A DNA stretch of 64,000 bases from Rhyzopertha dominica (Eukaryota; Arthropoda; Insecta; Coleoptera; Bostrichidae): contig QCXZ01000001.1 in assembly GCA_025024175.1 (NCBI GenBank), positions 37,318,942 through 37,382,941 on the forward strand, read 5' to 3'. The notes below the pieces were generated by a model. That model ran no database searches and was not told where the DNA came from. It saw only the letters and a program-made list of their open reading frames with translations. Position 1 is the stretch's first letter. Every line of letters starts with the position of its first letter. Both the position numbers and the translations under genes were made by a program. Positions 23,249 to 34,279 of the stretch are shown here, piece by piece.

Positions 23249-26200
23249 ATATAAGTGTATATATGAGNTGAGGGGAACCTAATTAACCANAATTCCTAAA
23301 GAGGGGAAAGGATTTCTTAATTTTAATTAGTCGTATATAATAATCACACAAGCTACTCTATGACTTCCAAAAATCAGGTATGTTATAGCCGCTCCTACCT
23401 CTGGCTTAGTTGCCACATTTATGGAGGTCACAAGGTGACTTGTAAATCTAGTTATATAAATTCCGATCCAGACGACACATTTTAACTGGGCTGCCTTGTG
23501 TTACATGTTGGAGCGTCTGACCGTAAGGTATAGATAGAGGGGATAGCTGGACTCGATGAATTTATTTAATTTGTATTTATTATTTTAGCTCCAGATATGT
23601 ACTGGCCGAAACAAATATTATTTCCTATATCTATAAATATAACAAATTTTATTTAATCGGCATACAAAAAACGCTAAAATAATAGAACGGACTGCATCGA
23701 ACAGTTTCAAGTGAAATATGTGCTGGAGGCAACAAGTCAGAGTTCATATAAATTTCGTATTTATTTCGATATTCATGAATCGCTGACTTTTCATAATTTT
23801 CCGACTTATAACAAAANAACGTTTAGCTTTTTTATTACGTATGCTCAGCATGAGAAACATTTTAAGGAGATAGCTTAAATATCCAAGTTAATATGTTGGA
23901 ATGACAAAGTAATCCTATTAGCTTATACATTACATCTTATACTGAGTACTATATTAAGCGCTTATTGAAATAAAAACGCGTTAAATAAAAAAAAATTGAA
24001 TGCCTCTCATTATTTAAAGCAATTTTAGTTTTGTTAGAGCGGTTGTACCAATTATGTACGTCCACGTTGCTTTTTCAGAGAATAAAAAGATAGCTTGCTT
24101 CGGTTTTCACTAGTGTTAAAAGAAATATAATGCTATATAAAAATTTTAAGTTTGGCTGTTTTTCCCAGCAAAGATGTGACTTTCANTTTGAGTAATGTCA
24201 TCATTTGTTTCTGTAGAAGACTGTAGGTATGTCTTTTTAGTCGCCTTTTTTGAAATTTGAACATAAGGAAAGACCTTCATGCGATTTTCTATGAATGTAA
24301 AATAACAGCATACTTGACGATTTTTCATTATTTAATTCGTTATTTGACAGATGGCAATAATGGTTTTTATACCTTCTCAAGCCTTGACATTGTTTTTATA
24401 AATTAGGCTAAGCCTAAACCACATTTTACCACACATATCTGTCAATGCTCCTTTATTTTAGTAAGCGTCGAACTTATTAGCACGCCTTTTCGTCGCAATG
24501 TAGTTAAAATTAATTACTAAATACAAACTTCTGAAGTATGTTTTTCTTTAATAAAACCTATACCTACAAGAAATATTGTTCNGCAGGTTAATTAAAATCA
24601 ATGTAATATGTAGTTATGCATTGTACCGACGTTACTAATACGTTTTTTCAACAAAAGTGGGTTCACGCATTACACAGTACACACGCATTACGGACAACTC
24701 TCTAAAATACAATACTTCCCATCCGTTGGATGTGGAAGTAATTATTATACAAAATAATTCTTTAAGTCGGAAACGTCAAAATTCTATATCAGCAAATCTG
24801 TTGCAGTCGAGACTTTTTCGCGACATTCTATTGAGAAGTATATGAGTATTAGCGTTGTCTGAATAATATTCAGACAACGGTATTAGCCTTAACTAAAGCA
24901 CACGCGAAGCCGCACAATATTCAAGTACAATTTCTTCTAAATTTTTAGTTAAAATTCTATATAACTAACATTTAGTTTTACGTCCTTAACTTAGACCTTA
25001 AATCTCAGATCGAGCTCGAGAGTGAACTCGAATCTAATTCAATCTTGAACTTCACAGAAATCATCCTATAAAATTCGGTTAGGAACTACAACACATTTAT
25101 CGATTATCTGGAGCTTTCTTAGAAATTACGAATAAAGTACTAGGTCATGGGTACAAAAAGCGCAATAATATCAACGTTGGGTAGAATCTACATCCAACAT
25201 CAGCCTTTTCATCGAAGTCAATAACCTTTATTGTCTTTTATCTAAAAGATCGATTTGAAATCAATTTTACGTCGAAGATATTTAGTATAATCCCAATTGT
25301 GAGGAAGCCACAATAGGGGCACAAACTCTGTTCTGATTATCAACAACTCTCTTTTCTTACAAACAGTTGGCACCAAGTAAGTAATTACAATTGTCACTTA
25401 TTATTCAAAAGGCGCCCAGCCCGCTCCCCGAAATATCGCAGGAGCCATCATAGCCAAAGTGGATTATGATAATCAGTCAGCCAAAAATCGATTTTTAATA
25501 GAGTTCTGGTGCTTTTCATTACTAGCAATATTTTATACAAAAATAATACTAAACCAGATGACATCCAACTAGCTAGTGGATGTTTCGGTACTAAAACTAT
25601 GAGGAATCTAATATGTAAAAGCATGCTACTCTTACAAAATGCAGTTAAATCAAAACTGATTCAACAGCCACGTTGCGTTTTATAAAGAAAACGCACCCGA
25701 ATGATGATAACAGTAAGTGTAGTAAACACCAAATTCTTAATTCGCATCCTTGTAACCTCAGCATTGCAATTAAAATTTTATTAGAAGGTATGGTGTATTT
25801 AATAGAAACACTCATATCTGGATCATTAAAAATTGCTATGTACAAAAAAAAATCGTACAATTCACTTTTATATTATACAGTGCTGCCGCCATTTGTTGCC
25901 ATGCGTACGTGTATCTTCTTGGCAACTGAGAAGAAAAAGTGGTTTGACATAATAAAATACAGAATTATAAAGGAGGTTATTCTAAAATAAAACATCAAAC
26001 CAAAATCGTTATACCCACTTGTTAAAAATTTGAGTAATATCTTGCATACAAAGGCGTTCATGTATATAGCAAAAGATCATTTAGATACAACGATATTTTA
26101 TTGCATAAGAAGAAAGAATAATAAAACTTCTGAATCCTAAAAAAAGCCCATCTTAAAATTTTATAATCGTACAGATCTAATACGAGACAATTAGACAATT

Positions 26201-26955
26201 TTCTAATTTAAAATCGTAGATATAAGTTGAGTGGTACAGGTTATCGAGGAGGCAGGAAATAATCCTATTTAGAAGTAAGTATTTGGAGTCGGGAATAAAT
26301 CGGTATGCCCAAATACAAACGCAAAATTGTTATTTCTCTTATTCATTATTACTTGCTTGCAAAGGGTGTTGTTTAATGCTTGCTGCAAATATTAAGTGAA
26401 TTTGTTAATAACAATTTCTTGGATCCGATCATATCCAGAGAAAAACCTTGTGGCACAAAGGTTATACAATATATACAAATATTTTGATATAAATGTGTCC
26501 ATGAATATAATGATTATATTCCATGTGTAAAATAGGTACCCTTTACGCTCGATAAATTACGAAGTACTTTTATGATAAAAACCGCAACAGATCAATTTTA
26601 TTTAATTAATATACAAATAATTATTTAGGTTTAATGCTAAGCATGTATCGCAATTGAATACAATATTTTTTATTAGTTGCTATTTGTTTGCTGACAGATA
26701 TCTAATATCTAATTCAATCAGTAGGTTTCTTCAGCGTGCAGGGATAGGTTTAACTCTATTTTTCTGTGAAACGTCTCATTTTAGCCACATTTTTTTTCAA
26801 AAACGACATTATCTTTCATTCAATTTTGTGTATCATAGTATTGGATAATAAAGACATAAAGATAAAAAATTGGAAATGCAATTATTAAAGTACACTTATA
26901 TTAAAAATTTGTTCGAATTATAAACCTCTCTGTTACATCTTACTTGTTTATAATG
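23249..26955. other. Gene-free stretch
   Basis: 3.7 kb of AT-rich DNA with scattered N bases. The frames at 24657-24845 (+), 25645-25860 (-) and 25673-25990 (+) were read and show no recognisable motif. No splice-flanked exon or TE terminus was identified. Confidence 0.4.
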
Positions 26956-26959
26956 ATAA

Positions 26960-27150
26960 AACGTGCGCCCTTTTGTATTTTTGGTTTGAAGGATTCTGTG
27001 GTTGTTATTGACGACATTTTGTCTTGCAGGCTGGTTCCAACGTTGATTGTTTAGTCTTTTGAAGAAGACACGGACATGAGTGACGAAACGTCAAGGGTAA
27101 ATAATCAATGTGAAAACCAGCCCGCAAAACCACATGTCGTTCTTTTGTAT
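26960..27150. mobile_element. PLE terminal-repeat remnant in inverted arrangement
   Basis: 26960-27050 read on the minus strand (CAACGTTGGAACCAGCC, then ATGTCGTCAATAACAACCAC, then CCTTCAAACCAAA) matches 1180-1245 on the plus strand. It is followed directly by a plus-strand copy (27056-27150: hammerhead, then AATCAATGTGAAAACCAGCC). This tail-to-tail pair of terminal pieces of one PLE family is a common PLE insertion by-product. No RT remains. Confidence 0.65.
27056..27095 (+). ncRNA. Decayed hammerhead motif
   Basis: Same layout as 1134-1173: CTT, then TTGAAGA (the first core C is T), stem II GACAC with GTGAC (one mismatch), GAAA, CGTC, AAG. Stem I still pairs. Loss of the first core C suggests an inactive ribozyme. 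Confidence 0.55.
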
Positions 27151-28055
27151 TTCTTTAACGCTATTGGAGTAATACTAGCAGTGCGTATTGCTGCCAATGG
27201 TAAACATCTTAAATCATTAATCACAAATTTTAACGTCACTATAATTATGCACAGGGTGATTCTCATTCGGTGTTTACCATTAGGATCCCAGAAATAGTAA
27301 AGATGCGAAGACGGTTATATGAGAGCAAAGTTGTGTATATTCTTGGACTCAAAGATACGAAAATTCTGTAATAATTGGTTTATCTGCATTGGTTTTCATA
27401 AAAAAATTTAAAAAATGGAAAACGGGATTTCAGAAAATTCCTTATAACTTTTGCTTGATTGTATTTTCTGCAATTGCGTAAACACATTCTTCAGGAAAAC
27501 CTTTTACGCTGCTTCGAATGGTGATCGGTTTTTGTTTATAAAATGTTAAACATCCAATAAAAACACATGATTTCGACATTTTTTTTAATAATGTATTTGG
27601 GGATTCAGCTATACCTTTTAATGTTCTTAAACATTTATTCACACAATGTTAAAGAAAAAATAAATAATAAAGTTACAGCAAATTACCGAAAATAACATTT
27701 TTGTTTTTTTTAATATAATATCAGAAAGATTCGTAATTGTTTGTTTTTCAGCTGCAAATTGAAGAGGGCACAAAACTGCCTGCACAAGTGTGTTCTTTTG
27801 AATAACTTTCTATTCCTTGCTGAAGGTCAGAACTATATAACTATATAAATAAAAATGTTTTCATTTCATTCAGACTTATAAAATTAGTTTTAAGTTTCGA
27901 AAATGCATATGGTTCACAACAAAGCAGGTGGTAGATACATATACCTATTATTCTCTAAGATGGCTTTGGATGATTTCATGTCTTTCTACTAATTCATATG
28001 GCAATTCAGTCTTAAACGGTTTATGTATCAAGAATTTGAGGTCATTTTGAGTACA
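27151..28055. other. Gene-free stretch
   Basis: AT-rich, no recognisable feature. Confidence 0.35.
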
Positions 28056-28680
28056 AAAAATGGAATATGGAAACTTACGTAAACATAACATGGCAGAATG
28101 CTACATAGAGAGTGGAAAAAATATAATTGTGGCAACTAATTTTTATCGTAGCAGATATAACGAACGTCGGCAACCAAGCAAATATAAAATCTTAGATCAA
28201 ACAGAACATTGCAGCTGATGAAGTAAACGTATTGCGTTATTCGTCATGTAGGGGAATGGAAAAAGATAAGGGATTTCCTCGAAATTTCGCAATGGTATTC
28301 TCAAAAAGTGTACGAAAATCCAGGTTTTCTCCGAACAATTATTTGGACTGATGAAACCTAAACATCGGGATTTTTAACTGGCCCAACAGTCATTATTGGT
28401 CACATAATTCCGCATGAAACAATGTGTTTAATAAAAATTTCACTACAAATGGGTATATCAGGATACGGGATGAAAATATTGACTGGATGTGGATGGGCAT
28501 AAATGGACCAATAGGGTACCCCCCAAGATCACCGGATTTAACCGCGTTAAAGTATTATCTTTGCGGTTACTTGGTAAACGAACTTTATAAAACGATCCCA
28601 AATAATGTAAATGAATTACGAAAAAATCTTGAAAATTGCATTGTTAGAGTAGGTACCCAATATAAATATTTTTAATGCAA
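28056..28680 (+). pseudogene. IS630/mariner-like transposase pseudogene
   Basis: In broken frames the sequence gives a DUF4817-type N-terminus (MEYGNLRKHNMAECYIESGK, then FYRSRYNERRQPSKYKI). A catalytic-strand segment FLRTIIWTDET with the first Asp follows, then GPTVIIGHIIPHETM. The C-terminal part is PPRSPDLTALKYYLCGYLVN, then ELYKTIPNNVNELRKNLENC. Several stops and frameshifts separate these pieces, and the middle of the catalytic domain is compressed, so it cannot encode a transposase. Termini were not identified. Confidence 0.8.
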
Positions 28681-30329
28681 CTCGGGCAGTTTATAAGCAC
28701 GTAGAAGTACAATATCTTTAATCTTTTTTGTACTCGTCGGCTAGTTTTCATTCAACTATTGACATCTGTTAATGAATGACATGGAGAAAAGCAAAATGCA
28801 TTGGCTTGCAACGGGATTACCCGCAACGTACACGTCCGGCACGTGATTTCATAGTTCGTTTCAGACAAGTAGCTTTAATTTTTTTCTAACTTATATGCCC
28901 AAATTTGGTCCTCTTTCGGTCTAGAATGTTTCAAAAATTGTGCAATTTCTCCCTTGTAACGTAACTTTATTAAAAATGCGCATGGTCATCCACTTTGATA
29001 ATACTGGCACTTGGTTCAAAATTACTAGCAGTGTATGCAAAGATCAACAGTATCTCAAAAAAATTCGAGCTGNTACGCTCCATATAGTACTTTCTCAGCT
29101 GCAGTGTTCTATTTGATCTAAGGCCTTGGCATTGATCTTGAAAAATGATCCAAAATTCCCCAAATTGTTCTCTAGCGTTACAAACATTCTGGTGTCAGGT
29201 TTCCGTTTTTCTGGATATATGTTGTCATACAAACTAGCTGCCACAATGATTTCATTTTTGTCGCTTTCTATGTAGTATTATGCCATGTATTTATGTAAGC
29301 TTCCATATACCATTTTCTGTACTGTAAAAGACGGGAAAATCTTGATACATAAACATTTTAGAAGTGTACTGTCAAATACATTAATAAAAAGACATAAAAA
29401 TATCCAATGCCACTTTAGCAAATAATGTCTATAGCTACCACCTGCATTACTGGGAATAATATGCAACATCAAAGCTTAAAACCAATTGTGTAAGTCTCAA
29501 TGAAATTGTAAAATAACTTTGATGACGAAAATACAGAAATAAAGATATGGAGAATTTTAAACAAAGTATTAAATACAACTGTATTTGACAACTATTGTAC
29601 ATTAAAATTAAATATTACTTGGAAAAGCGTATTTTATAAAATACTAAAAAAAATTCTTGATAATCTATTATGGACTATATTAATTTTTTAGAAACCTTAA
29701 GGGAAGTAGAATTAAATTGCGTAATAATACACAAGGTGTTCTATTTAAAACACCACTGTCAGAAAAAAAAACTTATTCCGCAATTTATTAGCATGAAAAA
29801 AGAACTGAATAACATTAAACATTTTTGATAGCTATTATAACAACTGACATATTGGGCGTATATCGAAAAAGACTCGAGTAAGCCAAGTTTGTTTGAGCCA
29901 TTGAAGTAAACTCAGTAAAAAAGATCCAGATACCCTAATTTGTATATATAACCTTTACCGTTTATACTATATCCTGCAATATCTCAAAATATAAAAAGAT
30001 AACAATGTTTGACCCACCCTTNCACCCTTGCGTAATATAATACCGTACTTGGAGTTCGATTTTCTTATAACAAAATAATAAAAATAAATAGTAATAATAA
30101 TAAAAAATAAATAAATAAAAATAATAAATAATAAAACGTACTTATATAACTAGTTGCCTTCGTTTTGGATAAATTTAAACAATATTAATAGATTTTTATG
30201 GGAAGGCACATTTTATCCTACTTCATATAATTTTAATAATTCGCAGAATGTTTCATGATAAATAATATAGCTGAGAGCGCAGCAAAACTGAAATTCGCTT
30301 AAATAACAAGTCCACAGTTTGTGAGGTTG
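28681..30329. other. Gene-free stretch
   Basis: AT-rich. An AAT/AAATA-rich low-complexity patch lies at 30070-30135. Nothing else is recognised. Confidence 0.35.
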
Positions 30330-30657
30330 TCAGATTTCGGAGGCGGGAANGAAACCCCAATAGCGCAAAAACGCGAATATATATGATAGAGGCAACAACG
30401 TGCCGCCGGTACCTGGAGACGTGCGACGCTAGCGTCAGCGGTATATAGCTGAACTAAAAGATTTTTCTGTGAGCAATGGGGTTACGTTGTGACCTCCGGG
30501 ACAACTTTCGGATCTAGGCGTTTCACAACTAGTAGATGCCAAATCCGCTATAAAATCGCGAAAACGTTGTCGCCTCCGACTTCGGAGGTGAAACCCGTAT
30601 ATATGAGGTGACAACGATTACAACGTATCTACAGCGGAGGTGACAAAGCACCCTTTA

Positions 30658-30660
<3 letters not shown>
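30330..30660. repeat. GC-richer block with repeated GGAGGTGACA words
   Basis: Variants of one word recur in both directions: TCGGAGGCGGGA, GTGACCTCCGGGACAAC, GTTGTCGCCTCCGA, TCGGAGGTGAAACCCGTATA, GAGGTGACAACG and CGGAGGTGACAAAG. CpG content is higher than in surrounding DNA. There is no ORF. The block ends at a (TA)n tract. Confidence 0.5.
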
Positions 30661-30730
<70 letters not shown>

Positions 30731-30737
30731 TATAATA
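30661..30737. repeat. (TA)n microsatellite
   Basis: TA tract with small interruptions near its right end. A PLE remnant begins directly after it. Confidence 0.9.
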
Positions 30738-31309
30738 AAAGATCGTTGTTCTCTAGCGGAACATGCAATTCAAAATCAACATTCGATCAACTGGCAAGAA
30801 ATTAAAATTTTGGAAAAAGAAAAAATTACAAAAAAAGATTAATTTTGGAAATGTATCAAATTAACAAACATACAAATACTATTAATAAAAAGTCAGACAC
30901 CCAAAATCTTAGTAATATTTATACATACTTACTTTCGGAAGGGATTTTGAATAATTAACTATATAAAAACTAGAAAATGTTGCTGTGATGGAAGGCTGTG
31001 ATTTTTGACGCCGACATATTGACACTGTCTATATTTCCTGTTGTGTTGAATTTAATCGTATAATTTTAAGCTGTATTTGAATATTGTACGAACAATTATC
31101 TATTTCTTATTAATTTAAACTACTAGAGGCAAGAACACGAAGAAATTACATGGTATATTGAAGGAAAATAACTCACAACATAAAATATTTTTAAATTAAT
31201 CTCACTTTCGGTAAGATTTATGTAAAACCTAGTATTATGATATGCTTACTCCATTGTAAATTTATTGTAGAAGCCCTGATGATGTCTTAAATAAAGACGA
31301 AAGCTTGGC
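30738..31309 (+). mobile_element. PLE remnant, C-terminus plus hammerhead
   Basis: From 30741 the frame reads CSLAEHAIQNQHSINWQEIK, the end of a PLE GIY-YIG domain. A shift then gives ILEMYQINKHTNTINKKSDT and SNIYTYLLSEG. A complete hammerhead motif lies at 31273-31309. (TA)n tracts lie on both sides (30661 and 31378). This is a third PLE lineage in the window, distinct from those at 7 kb and 52 kb. Confidence 0.75.
31273..31309 (+). ncRNA. Hammerhead ribozyme motif, intact core
   Basis: GCC, CTGATGA (31276-31282), stem II GTCTT with AAGAC (31284-31288 and 31294-31298), GAAA (31299-31302), GCTT, GGC. Stem I pairs GCC with GGC. Helix III is the self-complementary AGCT, differing from ACGT in the other families, as expected if the pairing rather than the sequence is conserved. 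Confidence 0.75.
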
Positions 31310-31373
31310 AATGAAAAAAGAGTTCGCTTAATTTTATATAATCAAAAGGTCGAATACCCCCTACTTCTGGAGC

Positions 31374-31377
<4 letters not shown>

Positions 31378-31430
<53 letters not shown>
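31378..31430. repeat. (TA)n microsatellite
   Basis: TA tract of about 53 bp, followed by a TTCGACCG direct duplication. Confidence 0.9.
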
Positions 31431-31433
<3 letters not shown>

Positions 31434-31599
31434 GACCGTTCGACCGTTATTCATATTCAAAGTTATATCATATATTATATTATATAAATATTTATATACA
31501 AGACTAGTAGTGAAGTATTATATTTGGTTTTGTTTTGATATTATAATAGGTAAGTATGTTAGGTGATATGGTGGCGGCACTGTCTGTGTCAGGTACTGG

Positions 31600-31627
31600 C
31601 ACTGATCTCTTAATTTAGAGATCAGTG
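31600..31627. mobile_element. 28-bp palindromic insertion, second copy
   Basis: Arms CACTGATCTCT and AGAGATCAGTG (11 bp, perfect) with a 6-nt AT loop. Flanks are GGTACTGG (31592-31599) and GGTACTGC (31628-31635), a 7/8 match expected for an aged 8-bp target duplication. Same family as 4888-4914. Confidence 0.75.
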
Positions 31628-31635
31628 GGTACTGC

Positions 31636-32432
31636 CCTGTCACACCGAAGTCTACGTATTACGTTCATTGTGAATGAGCACTTTAAAATATGGAATATCA
31701 CATTATCAGAGGCCTCTCAAATCTGCTTCCAATTGAAATCTGCGCAGTTTCTTGAGGCGCTTGCGCTATCCATTATTCGAGAACAGTCAATGTCATATGC
31801 GATGCCAGGTGTCAGTTATCAAGCTGTTTTTTTCTAGGTTAAGTTGCATTGTTTACATTTTTACGTTTTACCGTAGAAATTAGCGTCGTTACTTGATATG
31901 ACATTTTGACATTGACAGACTCCAAAATACTTGACACTGCACATTCTGCTGCGCGTGTCTACGAAGAAATAACAATTGTTCTAAAGGGAACATTATTTTA
32001 ATGACACATGCCCATTCTCTGATGTTCCATATTTTATAGTTCGGTCACAGAATAAACAAATACCTAACCAGAATACGATCTCCTGTCAACACCCTATACT
32101 TTTTTGTCTCCCGGCCGCCATTTTGTCAGGATATAAAGCTGCATTTACACTATTATAATAAAGGTTGCTTCACACTTCATAGTCATAGAAGTTTCTTTTG
32201 CGTGTCTGTTGTTGTGTTGCCCATAGACACTGTTAAAATATCAATATTTACTGTTNATATAACTGCAGTGAAATTATGTTATTACATATCAGCAAACATT
32301 TTCAATTTTTTATCACCTTCGAATCTTGTGGATAATGCCAAAGGAAGTACCTCGTGTGTTTGTCAACTGGCATAACTAGATGAGAAAGCGGGAATGGTAC
32401 TGCATGAGGTTGTAATCGGTTGTGTAAATAAT
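31636..32432. other. Gene-free stretch
   Basis: No coding sequence recognised. The 70-residue frame at 31625-31837 begins inside the palindromic insertion and shows no motif. Confidence 0.35.
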
Positions 32433-32440
32433 TTGGAAAG

Positions 32441-33772
32441 TAGTGTTGTCAATATTGTAATGATTCGTTACTCAGTAATCGTTACTTCACAAGAATCGAA
32501 GTAATCGATTACCAATTGTGAACAGTAGTCGTTACACGATTACTACGATTACTGCTCGTATACCGATATTCTGCAGTGCCGCAGCACAGCACAGTCATGC
32601 AATAGCGAGTAACGACTACGACGAATAACGAGTAAGGAAAGAGTCGGTTCGGATTCGATAGGTAACGACTGAAGTAAGATACGTGGATCGATTGTAGATA
32701 AAGTAGAAGGTATTTAAAGGCGGGGAAAAGTAGGTTTTTAGTCTTTTAGCTTACAAAATAATGATTCTAAAAGTCGCGTTGAGAAATAAGTTTAAAAATA
32801 TTATGGTCCAGGTGAATGTTGTTAATTTTGTTTTTCCATCAGCATTTAATAATTATTTGCTCTGCTTCTGTTACAGTAAAAGTGAAACCGTCTGACAAAA
32901 TATCTTACTACTTACACCAAAAATAATTATTAATATAATAAATATTGTTAGTAACTTACTAAACGCATACAATAATTTAGTTTGTGGTATCCTTAATGTT
33001 TGTTTTTTCTTTTAAATACAAGAATACCACTAACGAAAAATACTCCAGTTATTACGTTATTACTGACGCATTTGCTTAATGTGTATATATTTGATAAAAC
33101 TTTTTTATCTCCTTAACACCAAAATTAATCTTGTTGACGGCAAAATAATAGTTATAATAAGAATAATGTAGGAAATCCCATGTCAATTACTGATGTAATA
33201 ACGCTGTTTCTATAATTACATCGAAAGAAAAAATGAGTGAACCATTTTATGTGCTTATTTTTGCATATATACCTACCTTTCATTAGTACTCTAACAATAT
33301 TATTTACATTTGCCGTTGTACTTCTTTGGTTATTTTTTGCACAAAAAAGGTGTACCTACTAAAATTTACGTACTAAAACTTTATCTAGTCTGAACACACA
33401 TCCCGATTTCACTACATATCATACATAAAATGTATTTCTCATTGCTTTTATTTTTAATTATATATANTTACATAAAAACNTCATAATTTTTATGCGCCTC
33501 CGTTTTAAAGTAGGTACNTACTTATTAAANTTCAAACGCAGCTGCAATAATTGTACATGTTCGCTTGGAATACAGTACCTTCCGTAACCGCGGTTACTTT
33601 ACGAATAACGATTATTAGTGCAAGATTGTAACGTACTCCTCCCATATTCTGGAATGGCAATACGAATGTGTTATCGCTGAGTAATCGTTAACGAGTACGA
33701 TGTAACGATTACTAGTTATACCAGTAACGAGTAATCGCGATTAGAAAAAAGTAATCGGACTTGACATCACTA
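32441..33772. mobile_element. Non-autonomous hAT element, 1.33 kb, 8-bp TSD
   Basis: The ends are inverted: TAGTGTTGTCAA on the left, TTGACATCACTA on the right. An exact 8-bp direct repeat TTGGAAAG flanks them (32433-32440, 33773-33780). Both ends are packed with subterminal repeats of GTAATCGTTAC/GTAACGATTAC type. There is no transposase ORF inside. End sequence, 8-bp duplication and subterminal repeats together point to hAT. Confidence 0.85.
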
Positions 33773-33844
33773 TTGGAAAGGTATTCTCTTCAAAATGTAA
33801 ACTGCACACTCTGTACCATCAACGAATATTTTCCACATATTCCA

Positions 33845-34045
33845 TTAGGTCATCGCCACCACACGCTGTTGCTCACTGTTTAGCAGTATTTTAAATATTA
33901 AGTCAAATTCAGCAAAACCATCACCCGTAACAGCAAACTTCTGAACATCCTTTGGAAAGCTAAAATCGTAGTCTTTTCCAGCATACCTACATCTGCTGTT
34001 GCACTGCATTACAGCATAAACACGTCCGGCAACACTACGTTGCAT
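33845..34045 (-). other. Short ORF of uncertain status
   Basis: A 66-residue frame containing QCNSRCRYAGKDYDFSFPKD, which faintly recalls the start of a THAP zinc finger. The hAT element has inserted on its downstream side in the minus direction's upstream context, and no splice signals stand out. It may be a decayed DNA-transposon fragment. Confidence 0.2.
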
Positions 34046-34125
34046 TATTATAAATTATAGCAATCACCCAAAAGTGATAAAGACATACAAAACTTAAAAT
34101 CAATACACGTAATGTATATGTATAA

Positions 34126-34253
34126 TTATACGTTTGTACTATTAAATACTTTATTTAACAAATTACTTGACCCATATTACATTTCATATCCTCTCTTGTT
34201 ATTATTCCACAATTGTCATCCATGGCTACTCTATTTCTATTCAATACACTACA
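34126..34253 (-). repeat. 3' LTR of the gypsy element
   Basis: 128 bp, identical to 38272-38399. It is preceded on the minus strand by the purine-rich GTGAGGGAG and followed by TATAA (34125-34121). Confidence 0.9.
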
Positions 34254-34279
34254 CTCCCTCACACTTATTTATAAATACC

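Noticed and set aside
25673..25990. 105-codon plus-strand ORF
   Set aside because: Low-complexity hydrophobic translation, no motif, overlapped by equally long frames on the other strand.
33845..34045. A functional THAP gene
   Set aside because: Only a vague CxxxxC...FPKD pattern, no complete C2CH finger and no further exons.
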